This document shows, in pieces, positions 22,330 through 32,945 of a stretch of 64,000 bases of DNA; within the stretch, counting starts at the first letter, position 1; each line of letters begins with the position of its first letter. The stretch comes from Diphasiastrum complanatum (Eukaryota > Streptophyta > Lycopodiopsida > Lycopodiales > Lycopodiaceae). The position numbers and the translations under genes were made by a program. Location of the stretch: assembly GCA_029204225.1 (NCBI GenBank), contig CM055097.1, positions 39,919,106 through 39,983,105 of the forward strand, read 5' to 3'. Under the pieces are notes generated by a model. That model was given only the letters and a program-made list of their open reading frames with translations, was not told the origin of the DNA and searched no databases.

Positions 22330-24762
22330 ATAGTTGGAACTTGGAACTTGGTGGTTGCGTGTGCCCTGCACCTGTATCATCTGCCTCATCCCTCTATGAT
22401 CAGGCAAACACAACCCGAATGGGCTCATCCTCATCATGCTCATCCTCTGACACTGGCTCATTTGCCTCATACAATGGAGGCTCTTTGTGCTCAAGCCCAA
22501 GCTCTCTCTCTCTCTCATCTCAGCAAGCTCCCTCTCTCTCTCTGCCATCAACTGTGTGCCCAAGTCATCTGCAGGCATGGGATGGACGTTGTCCGTAGGC
22601 AAGTCAACCTGGCGCTCCAAATCAGATATCTTCGTCTGCAAGGTCAAAATTGAGCGTGTCAGGACAACAACTTGATCAAAAATTGAAACCTACATTTTAG
22701 TGAGACATCAACCAACATGCTATGGGAGAATAGCCCATCACCTGCAATGCGCTCGTAATGGTCGGCAATCTCCTGGCGAGACGTGCGTTGGTGCTACAGA
22801 ACACCAACCGCTCCAACTGACTCACTGACAACCTGTTTCTTCTCCTCGTGTGAACAAGGGCCCATGTGCTCCAATTACGCTCACATACGGAGGCAGCGCA
22901 ATCTTGTGGTATGTGCAATGAAATGGTTCAGCACATGTACACGGGTGGAACGTCAACGAAACACAGCAAGGGAGGATGAGATGAGATACATACCTGTGAA
23001 AGGACCCGCAGTGCAAGACGCTGTATGGAGGGATAGGTGCTACCGAACATGGTCCACCAGGTAATGGGGAGCTGCCTCCTCTCTGGATCCTGAGCAGCCG
23101 AGTGACCGAACGTGCCCATGCAAAAATGAAATGCAGCTAACTCCTCCATGAGTCTGATAGGATCCAAGCCAATGTGTGGACCCACCCTGTAGATGTACTC
23201 AAGGCAATCCGTCTCGAGCTCCCTATCTGATATCTGTGTCGGAGAAAGGAAGAGGGGATGCAAGATGTGTGCAACGTTGTGGATAATCCTGTGAAAGTAG
23301 TTCCACCGCGTCTCCCAGATGAACCTCAGCTCCGTCATCCTGCACGAAGTCGTAGCAAATTTTGGAAAACACGTAACATCGACAGAAAGACAAACTAGCA
23401 AACACTGAAAGAACAATTACAACACTACCGCTTACCTCTCTGGCTGCAAGATGGGCAGCTGAAGGAACTGTCTGATCCGGTCCATGAGCTCATACACCAG
23501 TCCAAGTGTGGACCCCTCGCTGTCAGCCATGCAGAGCACAATGTAGAGTGGTTGAAGCAGTCCTGACAATGTCTGTGCATCCCTCCAGAACTGCTCTCCC
23601 CTCACCATGGAAGAAAAGTGCTCCCCATCCTTCGTGTGCTGAAACGTACTAGCAGGCCAAAGATCACTGGCAACTATCTATAGAAGTTGTGCCCTGCACC
23701 TGATCAGACGGTCGATGACCACTAGGTCGAATGCAAAGCGTGTGGGGGCTGGCTTACGGAGGTCCAAATGGCTGAACACCCGGAACATGGCTCAAAATCG
23801 GTGATGGCAAAAGGTAGGTTCAGCTCGTAAATCAAACTGGCCACGACCTGTGTGGCCTCTCTGTCCATGTACGGCTGATGCGCGCCGCGAATGGTCTGTT
23901 GCACAAGGGCTCTACCTGGTGGGCGACGGGTGGTGGACCTCCAGCACGGTGCACCAACCGTGACGGGAATGGACGATGACGCGACAGGCTGGGAACTAGT
24001 GGATGCATCGGCTGTAGACATGGAATGGGGAGAGTGGGATGCACTGGCAGGGATGGGTGCAGCAGCATAGGTGGGGTGCATTGGTGGAGGGGCAAGATTT
24101 GGCATGGGGTACGAAAACTGCTAGATGAGGAGGTCATCCGGATGGGAAGGGAAGGAAGAAGGGATCTCATCCACATCCTTGAAGGCCTCGTCAGTAGCAT
24201 CTTGTGCCTGCCTGGGTGGCAGAGAATCCATGAGAAAATCAGGAAGCGGGCGAGCAACAGGACGTGGTGGTGGAACCGCAGTGGCAACTGGCGGACGTGA
24301 TGGGACGGGATCCACCAGAATGGGTGCAGATGGGGGTGCGTGTGGCGGAACTATCTGAGGGGCATGAGGGGCAATGGGACGGGATGAGGATGGACTCCCT
24401 CTCCTCGTGCGTGCCAGCCAAGCAGGCAGCAACTCTGGGTCAGCCACATAAGGAGCGGTGCAAAACCGGAGAACGCCCTCCGAAATGGTGTTCTCCCCCG
24501 CCACGAGCCGCGGCCCGTAGGTGTCCAGTAGTCGCTGCCTGTCGGGGACGGACATGCTGCCACAAGGGGCAGCATTTAAGGTGGCACCATTTTTGGCGCG
24601 TGCACCGAGCAGATGGCCTTTAAGGCGAGTGAGGAACGCAGCAAATTCGACGAGGCAGTATCGGCAACGCACGATCTTCTGATCAGTCTTGTTGGTCTTG
24701 TCGGCAACCCGCCTGACAATGTCTACCTCGTCCCACAGACCGGAAAGGTCGGATTGCACCAT
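22330..24762 (-). pseudogene. hAT transposase copy 1, catalytic core deleted
   Basis: Minus strand. From Met at 24762: WDEVDIVRR, KIVRCRYCLVEF and RLKGHLLG form a BED zinc finger (C-x2-C...H), followed by a Pro/Ser-rich linker. One in-frame TAG lies at 24121-24123, and the same frame then continues to REATQVVASLIYELNLPFAI. The next conserved block is HLDLRKPAPTRFAF. Compared with copy 2, everything between the DUF659 start and this block, including both catalytic Asp motifs, is missing. Later exons give EGSTLGLVYELMDRIRQFLQ, FHRIIHNVAHILHPLF and the hATC dimerisation block CERNWSTWALVHTRRRNRL (about 22870). The C-end is acidic (PVSEDEHDEDEP). Intron-like gaps separate the blocks. It cannot transpose. 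Confidence 0.85.
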
Positions 24763-25136
24763 TGCGATGAAGAAAACTAGGGCAAAAATGCAAATGAAGC
24801 TAAAGCTGGAAGGATGGATTGCTGGATAAAAAACAGCAGAGTTCACTGTTGGAGAGACGCTGAAAATGGGCGAAGGCAGGGCGAAGCAAGTCAGATGCAA
24901 GGCAGGGCGTTGCGTGGGCGAAGGGCGACGCAAGGAATCGAAGGCAGGCAGGCGGAAACAACAATGATGGCAGGGCGGAGAAGGGCGCAAAAAAATTTCA
25001 AAGGAAATGCGAGGGGGGCGGGTACGTGTTTAGGTAAAAAAAAATTAAAAAAATATTAAATATTAAATAATATATTATATTGTGGTACCGCGGTACCAGT
25101 ATGGTCCCACGGTACCGAGATCCGTAGGACCTATGA
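24763..25136. mobile_element. hAT copy 1, 5' terminal region with GGTACC arm
   Basis: Upstream of the transposase start come a leader, an AT-rich stretch (AAAATTAAAAAAATATTAAAT, 25040-25080) and an arm with three GGTACC hexamers (25084, 25092, 25111), ending CTATGA at a (TA)n run. The same order (AT-rich, GGTACC arm, CTATGATG, (TA)n) ends the accessory-ORF element at 32.25 kb. Confidence 0.65.
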
Positions 25137-25143
25137 TATATAT

Positions 25144-25336
25144 ACCGCGGTACCATATCGGTCGGCGGTACCAAAAAAAAAAAAAAAGATTTTTTTGCGA
25201 AAATAACACGGGAAATTTTTTTTTTTTTATATTATGGTACCGCCCTGGTACCGCAGATCCCAGGGCGGTACCGTACCGGCAGTACCACTGTTATGGTATC
25301 GGCGGTACCATACCAGCGGTACCAGGGGGTACTATG
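25144..25336. mobile_element. Mini GGTACC element, about 190 bp
   Basis: CCGCGGTACCATATCGGTCG and GGCGGTACC on the left, a poly(A)/poly(T) centre, then GGTACCGCCCTGGTACCGC, AGGGCGGTACCG and AGCGGTACCAG on the right. (TA)n runs bound both sides. Non-coding. It looks like the smallest deletion derivative of the GGTACC family. Confidence 0.65.
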
Positions 25337-25351
25337 ATATATATATATATA

Positions 25352-25538
25352 CTTTTAAATTTTTTTTACAAAAAAAGTTTAAAAAAAAATGAAATTGCGT
25401 CCAGACCCCCGGATGCGTGCATCTGGGGGCGTCCAGACCCGATCGGACGTGTCTATTTTTTTTTTTTTGAAAAAACAGATGCGTCCAGGGGTCCGGACGT
25501 CAGACGCGGGCAAAACGGCCCGAACCCTCATGTCTGAT
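25352..25538. mobile_element. GACGCGTCC-type element F1
   Basis: Arms with GCGTCCAGACCC and GGGGCGTCCAGACCC on the left, GATGCGTCCAGGGGTCCGGACG on the right, and an AT-rich centre. The right end reads GAACCCTCATGTCTGA before a (TA)n run. F2 and the 48.9 kb copy share this terminal CCCTCATGT word. Confidence 0.6.
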
Positions 25539-25546
25539 ATATATAT

Positions 25547-26750
25547 CATAGATCCAGCGGTACCAGGATCTCGGATCCCAGTACCGCGGATCCATACTGG
25601 TACCGCGGCACCATGATGGTCCGCGGTACCATAATATATAATATTTTTTTTTTAAATTTAAAAAAAATAAAATAATAATAATAATAATTTAGTGGGCAAT
25701 ATGGGTATCAGCTTGAAGCTCTTGATGAGAGTAGTGCATTTATGCAGGTTGCCGGTTCTGACGAGAGTACATGCATGGGAGATTGGCATGATCAGTTAGA
25801 GTGCTTCAATGTGGATTCGGTGCATGGAAGGGTGGGGTTGGCTATACGCTCTATATATATACCCTCACGAGTGTCCATGAAGATCATTGAGAGTCTTGGG
25901 TAGTTAGACTGCTGAACTATGAAGTGCTTCTCTTATGGTTTGCCTTTTTCTTGGATTGATTAGGGGCTAGACTGGTATTGGGTCTAGGTTTGGTTGGGAC
26001 GGTTTCATCTGCTGCATTTTCCCTTGATGTTCTAGGTGATCTAACTTGATTTGAAGTTCTGGGGGAATTTTTAGAAAAAGAGATGATGAGTGGTTTGGCA
26101 TCCACGCTGCAAGTTGCTCCAACTTCTAATGAATGCCTCTCAATGTGGTAGTTATATAGTAGCAACCACCATCTGAGAGAGCGAACAACCAAAGGACCAA
26201 GGGGATGCAAAACACCAAAAAAGTGTGTTTTCACTCAGGGAGTCGGAAGGCCAAATCATGAAGAGGCCGTACCATTGGCGGGCCCTTCCATTGGAGGGCT
26301 CCGCCCCCCAAACCTCCTGTCGGGGGGCTACCGCCCCCCGGACCCCCTGTTTCTCGGGGAGCTATTGCCCCCTGAACCCCCCAGGACTTCCTGCTATATA
26401 GAAACTGTAATCTGGCCATCTCATAACCATCATGGTCTCATAGTAGACCCTGTACTAACAACTGTGCTCAATAATGGCTTCTCCTCATAACGGGGGCCTT
26501 ACTGATTTGAGCTCACGGTTAACTAGTGACTACTAAATTGAGAGGTGCATTATATAGTTGTCTAACACATTTTGTAGCTGAAACTACCGGCAACCTGCAT
26601 AAATGCACTACTCTCGTCAAGTGCTTCAAGCTGATACCCATATTGCACACTAAAATTTAAATAAATAAAAAAAATTAAAAAATATGGCGCCGCCCTGATA
26701 CTGCGGATCTGAGGGCGGCACCATAATGGCGGTACCAAGGGATTCTATGA
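25547..26750. mobile_element. GGTACC element G3, about 1.2 kb, non-autonomous
   Basis: Outer arms: CATAGATCCAGCGGTACCAG... on the left and ...GGGCGGCACCATAATGGCGGTACCAAGG...CTATGA on the right. Inside each arm is an AT-rich spacer, then inner inverted repeats of about 70 bp (TGGGCAATATGGGTATCAGC at 25693 against its reverse complement ending at about 26650). The centre has GC-rich inverted words (GGGGGGCTACCGCCCCCC). (TA)n lies on both outer sides. Frames through the GC-rich centre (for example minus 26231-26419) are artefacts of the repeats. G4 is a second copy without 25768-26176. Confidence 0.75.
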
Positions 26751-26760
26751 TATATATATA

Positions 26761-27118
26761 TCAGGGATGAGGGTCCGAGCCGGATTGCCCACGTACGCGT
26801 CCGGCGTCCGGACCCGAACGCGTCCCCCAAACACGGGGTCGGATGCATCCAATTTTTTTTTTTAATTTTTTTAATTTTTTTGTATTTTAAATTATTTTTT
26901 AATTATTTTAAATTATTTTTTAATTATTTTAAATTATTTTTTAATTATTTTAAATTATTTTTTAATTATTTTAAATTATTTTCTAATTATTTTTTAATTT
27001 TTTAAACGCTAAATAACTGTAAAAAAAAAATTTAAAAATTATAAAAAAAACAAAACCAGACGTGTCCGGGGACGCGGACGCACCCCTGGCGCGTCCGCTT
27101 GTGCCACCCGCTTCCTTA
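26761..27118. mobile_element. GACGCGTCC-type element F2
   Basis: Left arm: TCAGGGATGAGGGTCCGAGCC...ACGCGTCCGGCGTCCGGACCCGAACGCG. Right arm: GACGTGTCCGGGGACGCGGACGC...GCGCGTCCGC. The centre is a tandem AAATTATTTTTTAATTATTTT repeat (about 26880-26995). Both outer sides are (TA)n. No coding capacity. Confidence 0.7.
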
Positions 27119-27137
27119 GATATATATATATATATAT

Positions 27138-27972
27138 CATAGATCCAGCGGTACCAGGATCCGCAGATCCTGGTACCGCGGATCCATACTGGTACCGCAG
27201 ATCAGTGTGGATCCGCGGTACCATAATATATAGTATTTTTTTTTTTAGTATTTTTTTTAATTTTTTTTTTAAAAAAATAAAATCAAGTGGGCAATATGGG
27301 TATCAGCTTGAAGTTGTTGACGAGAGCAGTGCATTTATGCAGGTTGCCGGTTCTGACGAGAGCGAACAGCCAAAGGACCAAAGGGATGCAAAACACCAAA
27401 AAGTGTGTTTTCGCTGAGTCGGAAGGCCAAATCATGAAGAGGTCATACCGCGGGGCCGCCCGGACCCCGCCATTGAGGGGCTCTGCCCCCCAAACCCCCC
27501 GCCGGTGGGCTACCGCCCCCGGACCCCGCCGTTGGGGGGCTCTACCCCCCAAACCCCCCACCGGGGGGCTACCGCCGCCCGGACCCCCCGTTTCTCGGGG
27601 GGCTACCGCCCCCCGAACCCCCCAAGACTTGTTGCTATATAGAAACTGTAATCTAGCCATCTCATAACCATCATGGTCTCACAGTAGACCCTATACTAGC
27701 AACCGTGCTCAGTAATGGCTTCTCCTCATAACGGGGACCTTACAGATCTGAGCTCACAGTTAACTAGTGACTACTAAACTGAGAGGTGCATTATTTAGTA
27801 GTCTAACACATTTTGTAGCTGAAAGCACCGGCAACCTGCATAAATGCTCTGCTCTCGTCAAGAGCTTCAAGCTGATAATATTGCCCACTAAATTTTTTAA
27901 AAAAAATAAAAATGGTGCCTCCTTGGTACCGCGGATTTTTGGGCGGCACCATAATGGCGGTACCACGTGCCA

Positions 27973-27976
<4 letters not shown>
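27138..27976. mobile_element. GGTACC element G4, about 0.84 kb
   Basis: Collinear with G3: CATAGATCCAGCGGTACCAGGATCC on the left, TGGGCAATATGGGTATCAGC inner repeat at 27290, GC-rich centre, reverse-complement inner repeat (27828-27885), and GGGCGGCACCATAATGGCGGTACC on the right. (TA)n lies on both sides. It lacks a 414-bp block of G3, with a single GAGAG at the joint. Confidence 0.78.
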
Positions 27977-28017
<41 letters not shown>

Positions 28018-28125
28018 TGTGTGTGCCCGTTGATGGCAGGTGGCCGATGGTGTGTATGTGTATGTGTATGTGTTTGTGTATCTATACGTATGTGTACGTG
28101 TATGTATATGTGTATGTATGTGTGT
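27976..28125 (+). repeat. (TA)n then (TG)n/(TATG)n microsatellites
   Basis: About 20 TA repeats (27976-28014) run into GTGTGTG and then TGTGTATGTGTATG-type repeats to about 28122. Open frames here are Ile-Tyr and Val-Tyr repeats only. Confidence 0.95.
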
Positions 28126-29165
28126 TTTTTATCCTAACAAATCTAAACAAAACTGCACATTATCACCACAATACCAAGCATATGAATCTTAAAGTAAATC
28201 AAATTCGTATAGAGTCATCATAGTCAAAGATATCATATTGACCAAACCTAACAACCAGCAAAAGCTTCGAGTTGAGGAGAATATGCTCACTTGCATCCAT
28301 CCACAGCAGAGATGGCAACGATCGAGGGAGACACGTCACACATGCAACATTCTACAGAGATTACACGTGCTTTCTTTTACTACACCTGGCAAATTATCAT
28401 AATTCATGTTGTTTCTAGTTTTGACTTGACATAGGTGACACAACTCCATCTCGACAACCCAGGATTGGATTTTGACTCACGCAAGCAATTTGTCTACTTT
28501 ACTTGTTTCTTGCGCCTCAAATTGTATGTGGGTGGTGCTTTTCAAATAGGTCTAAATGTTTCAATAGAGGAAGCCAAAAAATCGATCTACAATCCAAAAT
28601 TCGCATATGAAGTTCCGAGTAATGTCTGATAGACTAGCAAATGCTTTCGTAAAATCCACGTGTTTGATAGCAACGAAACACAAACCCATCTTGGATGTCA
28701 TTTATTAATATATTTGACCTAAAATTATGTTGGTTCAGAAACAATTGTGATAAGCCACAGTCATTATGTCTACGTAGTCGGGAATATTAAAATGGTAAAT
28801 GGCAAATGCATAAATAATCAAAATTGTAAAACTTTTAACTCAATATCGATATTAGATAATCGACTTTCCATGATATCAGTCTACTCTCTACAAAGTTCAG
28901 AATCCATAATACATACACATGTCTGATGATGTGTAAACAGCTCATCAATACTATGTACTATCTACTAGTAACTAATCTACACTCTAAGCTCTCTAAGCTC
29001 TCCTAGCTCTGAGCCTCCTTTGAGTAAGTGCTGTGGAGCCTGTTGTGGTCTCCTCTCGGACTTTCTCAAGCCGGCAAGATACATTATACATTTGAATGTT
29101 AAATGATTTAATGATGATCTCTCAGGAGTCACTGGTCAGCTATTCATCAATTCAAATTTCAGATC
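28126..29165. other. Spacer without recognisable gene
   Basis: AT-rich. A 64-codon plus frame at 28435-28629 has no recognised domain. 28980-29080 contains CTAAGCTCTC repeats and may be more of the adjacent hAT fragment, but I could not confirm it. Confidence 0.45.
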
Positions 29166-29169
29166 TCAA

Positions 29170-29395
29170 ACAATAGTTACTAGGAAGTAGTAAGTATTAA
29201 GGAGTCGTGCAACAAGATAGTACAGTAAGCAATATACCTCTCTGGGCTACAGCCGCTCACCCAGCCTATCCATGAACTCATATAAGAGGCCCAATGTGGA
29301 GCCCTCTTGATCTGTAAGGCGCAAGATAGTGTAGTTAGGCTGCAGCCCACGACAACGGATCGTGCCTCATCCCAAAATGCAGTCGACATAATTTA
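29170..29395 (-). pseudogene. hAT transposase fragment
   Basis: Minus strand. FWDEARSVVVG, then with a frame change LQPNYTILRLTDQEGSTLGLLYEFMDRL. These match FWRDAQTLSGLLQPLYIVL and EGSTLGLVYELMDRI of hAT copy 1. Only this exon is present. It is fused directly to the broken end of the copia remnant at about 29390. Confidence 0.75.
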
Positions 29396-31351
29396 TTGGT
29401 TGCTTTTTACTACTCCAAGATATTGCTCCTGTTCCAAGATTAAATGTATATCTTGTAGTTGATCTTCTATCTTTTGCATTTCCTGCCCAGTCAACATCAA
29501 CAAAACCCTCAAGTTCTATGTTGGTTCCTTTACCATAATAAATGCCATACCTGAGTGTCCCTTTGACATAACGCAAAATCCTCTTTGCCGCTTTCCAATG
29601 ACAAACTTTTGGTAAAGACGTGAATTGACTAACCATACCCACTGCATATGAAATGTCTTGTCGAGTACTCGTTAGATAGATAAGACTACCTACAAGTTGC
29701 CTATAAAGTGTTTCATTCACACTTCCAGAATTTTCCCTTTTGAAACTTTACACCTGGATCATAAGGTGTAGAAATGGACTTACAATCAGGCATGTTAAAC
29801 TTCTTGAGTAACTCTCTTGCATACTTTGCTTGTGATATGAAAAGATTTTCCTTTGACCTCCAAACTTCAATACCCAAACAATATTGAAGTCTCTCCAAAT
29901 CTTTCATATCAAACTCCGGTGAAAGATTGTTCTTTATCTAATCTATTAGTGACTTATTTGACCCTGTGATAATAAGATCATCTACATAGAGAACAATAAT
30001 GACTATGTCATTCGAATCTTGACTCTGACATGCTTCTATGAAAATTATGCTTCAAAAAATAATTGTTGATGCGAGTATACCATGCTCTAGGTGCCTTTTT
30101 CAACCCATATAGTGCTTTCTTTAACTTGCAAACCAAGTGCTCTTTGCCTTCAAACTCATAACCTTGAGGTTGCTCCAGATAAACCTCCTCTTCAAGGTAA
30201 CCATTCAAGAAAGCACTCTTGACATCCATTTGTTGAATATCCCATCCAAATGAGATGCAATTGCCAAAACACTTCTCAAAGTATTCATTTTAGCAACAGG
30301 TGCGAAAGTATTTTCGTGGTCAATTCCTTCCCTCTAAGCATATCCTTTGGCTACTTACTAATCTGGCTTTATACTTATCTATAGAACCATCAGACTTAAA
30401 CTTGGTTCTATAAATCCACTTGCAACCAATCGGTTTCTTACCTGCTGGAAGTTCAGCAAATCCCCTGTCTTGTTTTTCATAATAGAACTGTACTCCTTAT
30501 CCATAGCAGTCTTCCAAACTTGTTCCTTTGCAGCATCTTCATAAAATAAAGGATCCTCTGAATCCAATACTGAAGCCACAAACGCATAATGCGTTTCTTC
30601 ACCATCTTCACGATAGTATCCACTTGAGCATGTCAATGGTGAATTAGAAGGAGAATATGTATCAAATACTCTTGACCTTTTCTTAACGTTTACCAAGATC
30701 CACCTGTGTACTCACCCTTGGTTCTATTTGTGTAAAAGCTGTATTACATGGACCTGTATCTTTCTGAACATCATCTATAACCGGAGTTTTTGATGTAGGA
30801 GAAAATACATTTTCCTCATGATCTTCTAGGTTAGAAGACTCATTTTCTTCAAACACAACATCCCTGCTCATAATCACCTTCCTACTGGTAAGATTATAAA
30901 GGCGATATGCCTTCTCTTCCTCATCATTACCAAGGAATAAACACTTGATTGCCTTTGAATCAAGTTTTTGACGATGATCTTTAGGAACATGAGCATATGC
31001 AATACAACCAAAAACTCGTAGATAATCCACTTTAGGTTTTATACCTGTGAAAGCTTCTTTTGGAGTTCGATTAAGAACAGCTTTTGTAGGACTTCAGTTG
31101 AGTAAGTAAACTGTTGTACAAACTGCTTCGCCCCACATATGATTCCTGAGGTTCTTACCTTGTAGCATGCTTCGAGCACTCTCCACAATGGACCTGTTCT
31201 TTCTCTCGGCTACTCCATTATGCTTTGGTGTATCTATCGAAGCAAATTGTCTCTTGATTCCATGTTCTTTGCAAAATTCCTCGAACTCTGTAGATATGAA
31301 CTCACCTCCCTTATCTGAACGTAGAATCTTTATTTGCTTTTCTGTTTGCTT
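29396..31351 (-). pseudogene. Ty1/copia pol remnant (integrase core to RNase H start)
   Basis: Minus strand. ILRSDKGGEFISTEF and ERKNRSIVESARSML (integrase core, 31330-31170), LRVFGCIAYAHVPKDHRQKL and AYRLYNLTSRKVIMSRDVVF (31030-30850), EQVWKTAMDKEYSSIMKN, SDGSIDKYKARLV, MDVKSAFLNGYLEEEVYLEQ, KKALYGLKKAPRAWYTR, VIIVLYVDDLIITGSNKSL (catalytic YVDD kept), ARELLKKFNMPDCKSISTPY, RQLVGSLIYLTSTRQDISYA and VDVDWAGNAKDRRSTTRYTF. Frameshifts occur near 30.69, 30.45, 30.03 and 29.72 kb, with stops in LLN*SPTK and SLID*IKNN. The 5' end is cut by the accessory-ORF element at about 31352 and the 3' end by a hAT fragment. Gag, protease and LTRs are absent. Confidence 0.92.
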
Positions 31352-31681
31352 CTACTCCTTGCCCTCGTCAGGTGCATTGTTATGTCGCTCTCGCTCTGCC
31401 TCCTGGTTAGCCCGACGTCTGGCTGCCCTTTCCCTGACCATGATGAGTTGTCGTCATGTGAAGTTCATTCCGATCTGCTCATCCAAATCCAGCTCGACAG
31501 CGGGGGCAGGGGCCACAGCAGGGGCAGGGATCTGCAGCTCTGGGTGTCTCTCCCGAGTCTGTCGCAGCATCTTTGCAATGTCCGCCTCTTGCTTCTGATG
31601 TCTTTCGTTGTGCCTTCGGACATCTTCCTCGAGCTTCCTCCTGGCTTCGCCCTCGGGCTTCAGTGGTATGCGCTCTGCCAT
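31352..31681 (-). pseudogene. Accessory ORF, copy 1 (charged coiled-coil protein)
   Basis: Minus strand, Met at 31681. Contains EGEARRKLEEDVRRHNERH, a basic/acidic helix with coiled-coil character, then an Ala/Pro hinge (APAVAPAPAVELDLDEQIG), MNFT, a TGA, and RQLIMVRERAARRRANQEAE. It is collinear with 39636-40001 on the other strand orientation, at roughly three-quarters identity by eye. The TGA replaces an Arg codon (CGA in the other copy). The final stop appears to come from copia sequence at the junction, so the true C-end is lost. I do not recognise the family. A small non-transposase protein of a DNA element is the best guess. Confidence 0.7.
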
Positions 31682-32117
31682 CTCGATCGACCTTCTCCTC
31701 ACAGCACCCTGGTCCTTGAACACCCTCTCACAGCACCCTAGCTCTCAAACAGCCTCTCACAGCCTGTCATCGGCTCTCGCTTGCTCTCTCACTGTCTATC
31801 ACTAGCTCTCTCACAACCTCTGAAAATGCCGATCACAATGGCATTCTGAGTGCTTATTTATCCCCACAGCCAGATCGGCCATGTGGATCCCCATCATCCC
31901 TCCATGTGCCCTTGTACATGCCATGTGATGCTCCCCCCCTGTGTTGCTCTCCCATTGGCCCCATGGTCTGCTCACCCATAGTGCCCATGTGCTGTTGCAC
32001 CAGTCCCCTACACCATGTACTGTACCTTCTTCTTTTACACCCAGAACCCTTTTTTTTTCCATTTTTTTGACCTATTTTGGTAGGTAAAAGGCAAAAATTA
32101 AGTATTAAAAATATTAA

Positions 32118-32149
<32 letters not shown>

Positions 32150-32246
32150 ATGGTATCGCCCTGGTACCGCGGATCCCAGGGCGGTACCGTACCGGCAGTA
32201 CCACTGTTATGGTACCGGCGATACCATACAAGCAGTACCAGAGGCC

Positions 32247-32254
<8 letters not shown>
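31682..32254. mobile_element. Accessory-ORF element: promoter side and GGTACC terminus
   Basis: Reading from the ORF outward: a leader with TGTGAGAGAGC-type repeats, a TATA-like GGATAAATAAGC (about 31855-31866), a block shared with 39.30-39.50 kb (GCACATGGGCACTATGGGTGAGCAG), an AT-rich stretch with (TA)n (32117-32142), then the arm GGTACCGCGGATCCCAGGGC...CCGGCAGTACC...CCACTATGATG, bounded by (TA)n at 32255. The arm matches that of the 25.2-25.34 kb mini element. Confidence 0.7.

Positions 32255-32296
<42 letters not shown>
32255..32296 (+). repeat. (TA)n microsatellite
   Basis: About 20 TA repeats between the GGTACC terminus and the gypsy RNase H sequence. Confidence 0.95.
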
Positions 32297-32301
<5 letters not shown>

Positions 32302-32945
32302 CCTCAGATTCATACAAAAAATGCCTCCATGCCTTCAATGCATAGAAACTGGCATACAACTCCTTTTCATGAGTTAGATACTTTTTTTGGGCAAAAGTTA
32401 AGCTTCTTGCTCTCGAATGCCTTAGGCCTTCCTCCTGCATCATAACAGCACTGATGACAACATCACTCACATCCGTATTTAAGTAAATGGTTTTAAAAGA
32501 TCCACAATCTCGAGAATGACATGTTTAGCCATAGCTTTGTTTTAACTCATCAAAGCTTCGCTACTAAACATCTATATACTCTCCCATTTTATTTTTTTGC
32601 AACATATATATCATAGGCACTGCAATTTGGATTAAACTTTCACAAATTTTCTGCAATAATCAATCAATCCAAGGAAAGAACTCAATGTTGTAACATCGGC
32701 TGGAAGAAACCACACGAGGATAATGACTTTCTTAAGCCCCTCTAGGTTGACAACACAATTCTAAGATGGGTCGCATGCAAGACTTCTACAACATTGTAAG
32801 TCACCATATCATCAATAAAGTTCACCACAAACAAACCCATATATGAATCAAGCACGTCATTCAACAATATCATAGATGTTGTTGGGGCATTGGTCAACCT
32901 AAATGGCATCACAAGAAATTCGTAGAGACCAAACCGAGTTTCAGC
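32297..32945 (-). pseudogene. Ty3/gypsy RT-RNase H fragment
   Basis: Minus strand. FGLYEFLVMPFRLTNAPTT (about 32935), FVVNFIDDMVTY (degenerate YLDD catalytic block), then after several frame changes and stops VVISAVMMQEEG, RSLTFAQKKYLTHEKELYAS and FYALKAWRHFLYESEV, which is the RNase H start (32470-32300). It stops exactly where the (TA)n run begins. No gag, protease or integrase is seen nearby. Confidence 0.82.

Noticed and set aside
26231-27667. Gly/Pro-rich frames on both strands (for example minus 26231-26419, plus 27287-27667)
   Set aside because: They are translations of GC-rich inverted words inside the non-autonomous G3 and G4 elements. Both strands are open because the DNA is palindromic.
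31167-31805. 143- and 135-codon plus-strand frames
   Set aside because: They are antisense to the accessory ORF and the copia integrase, which explain the sequence better.
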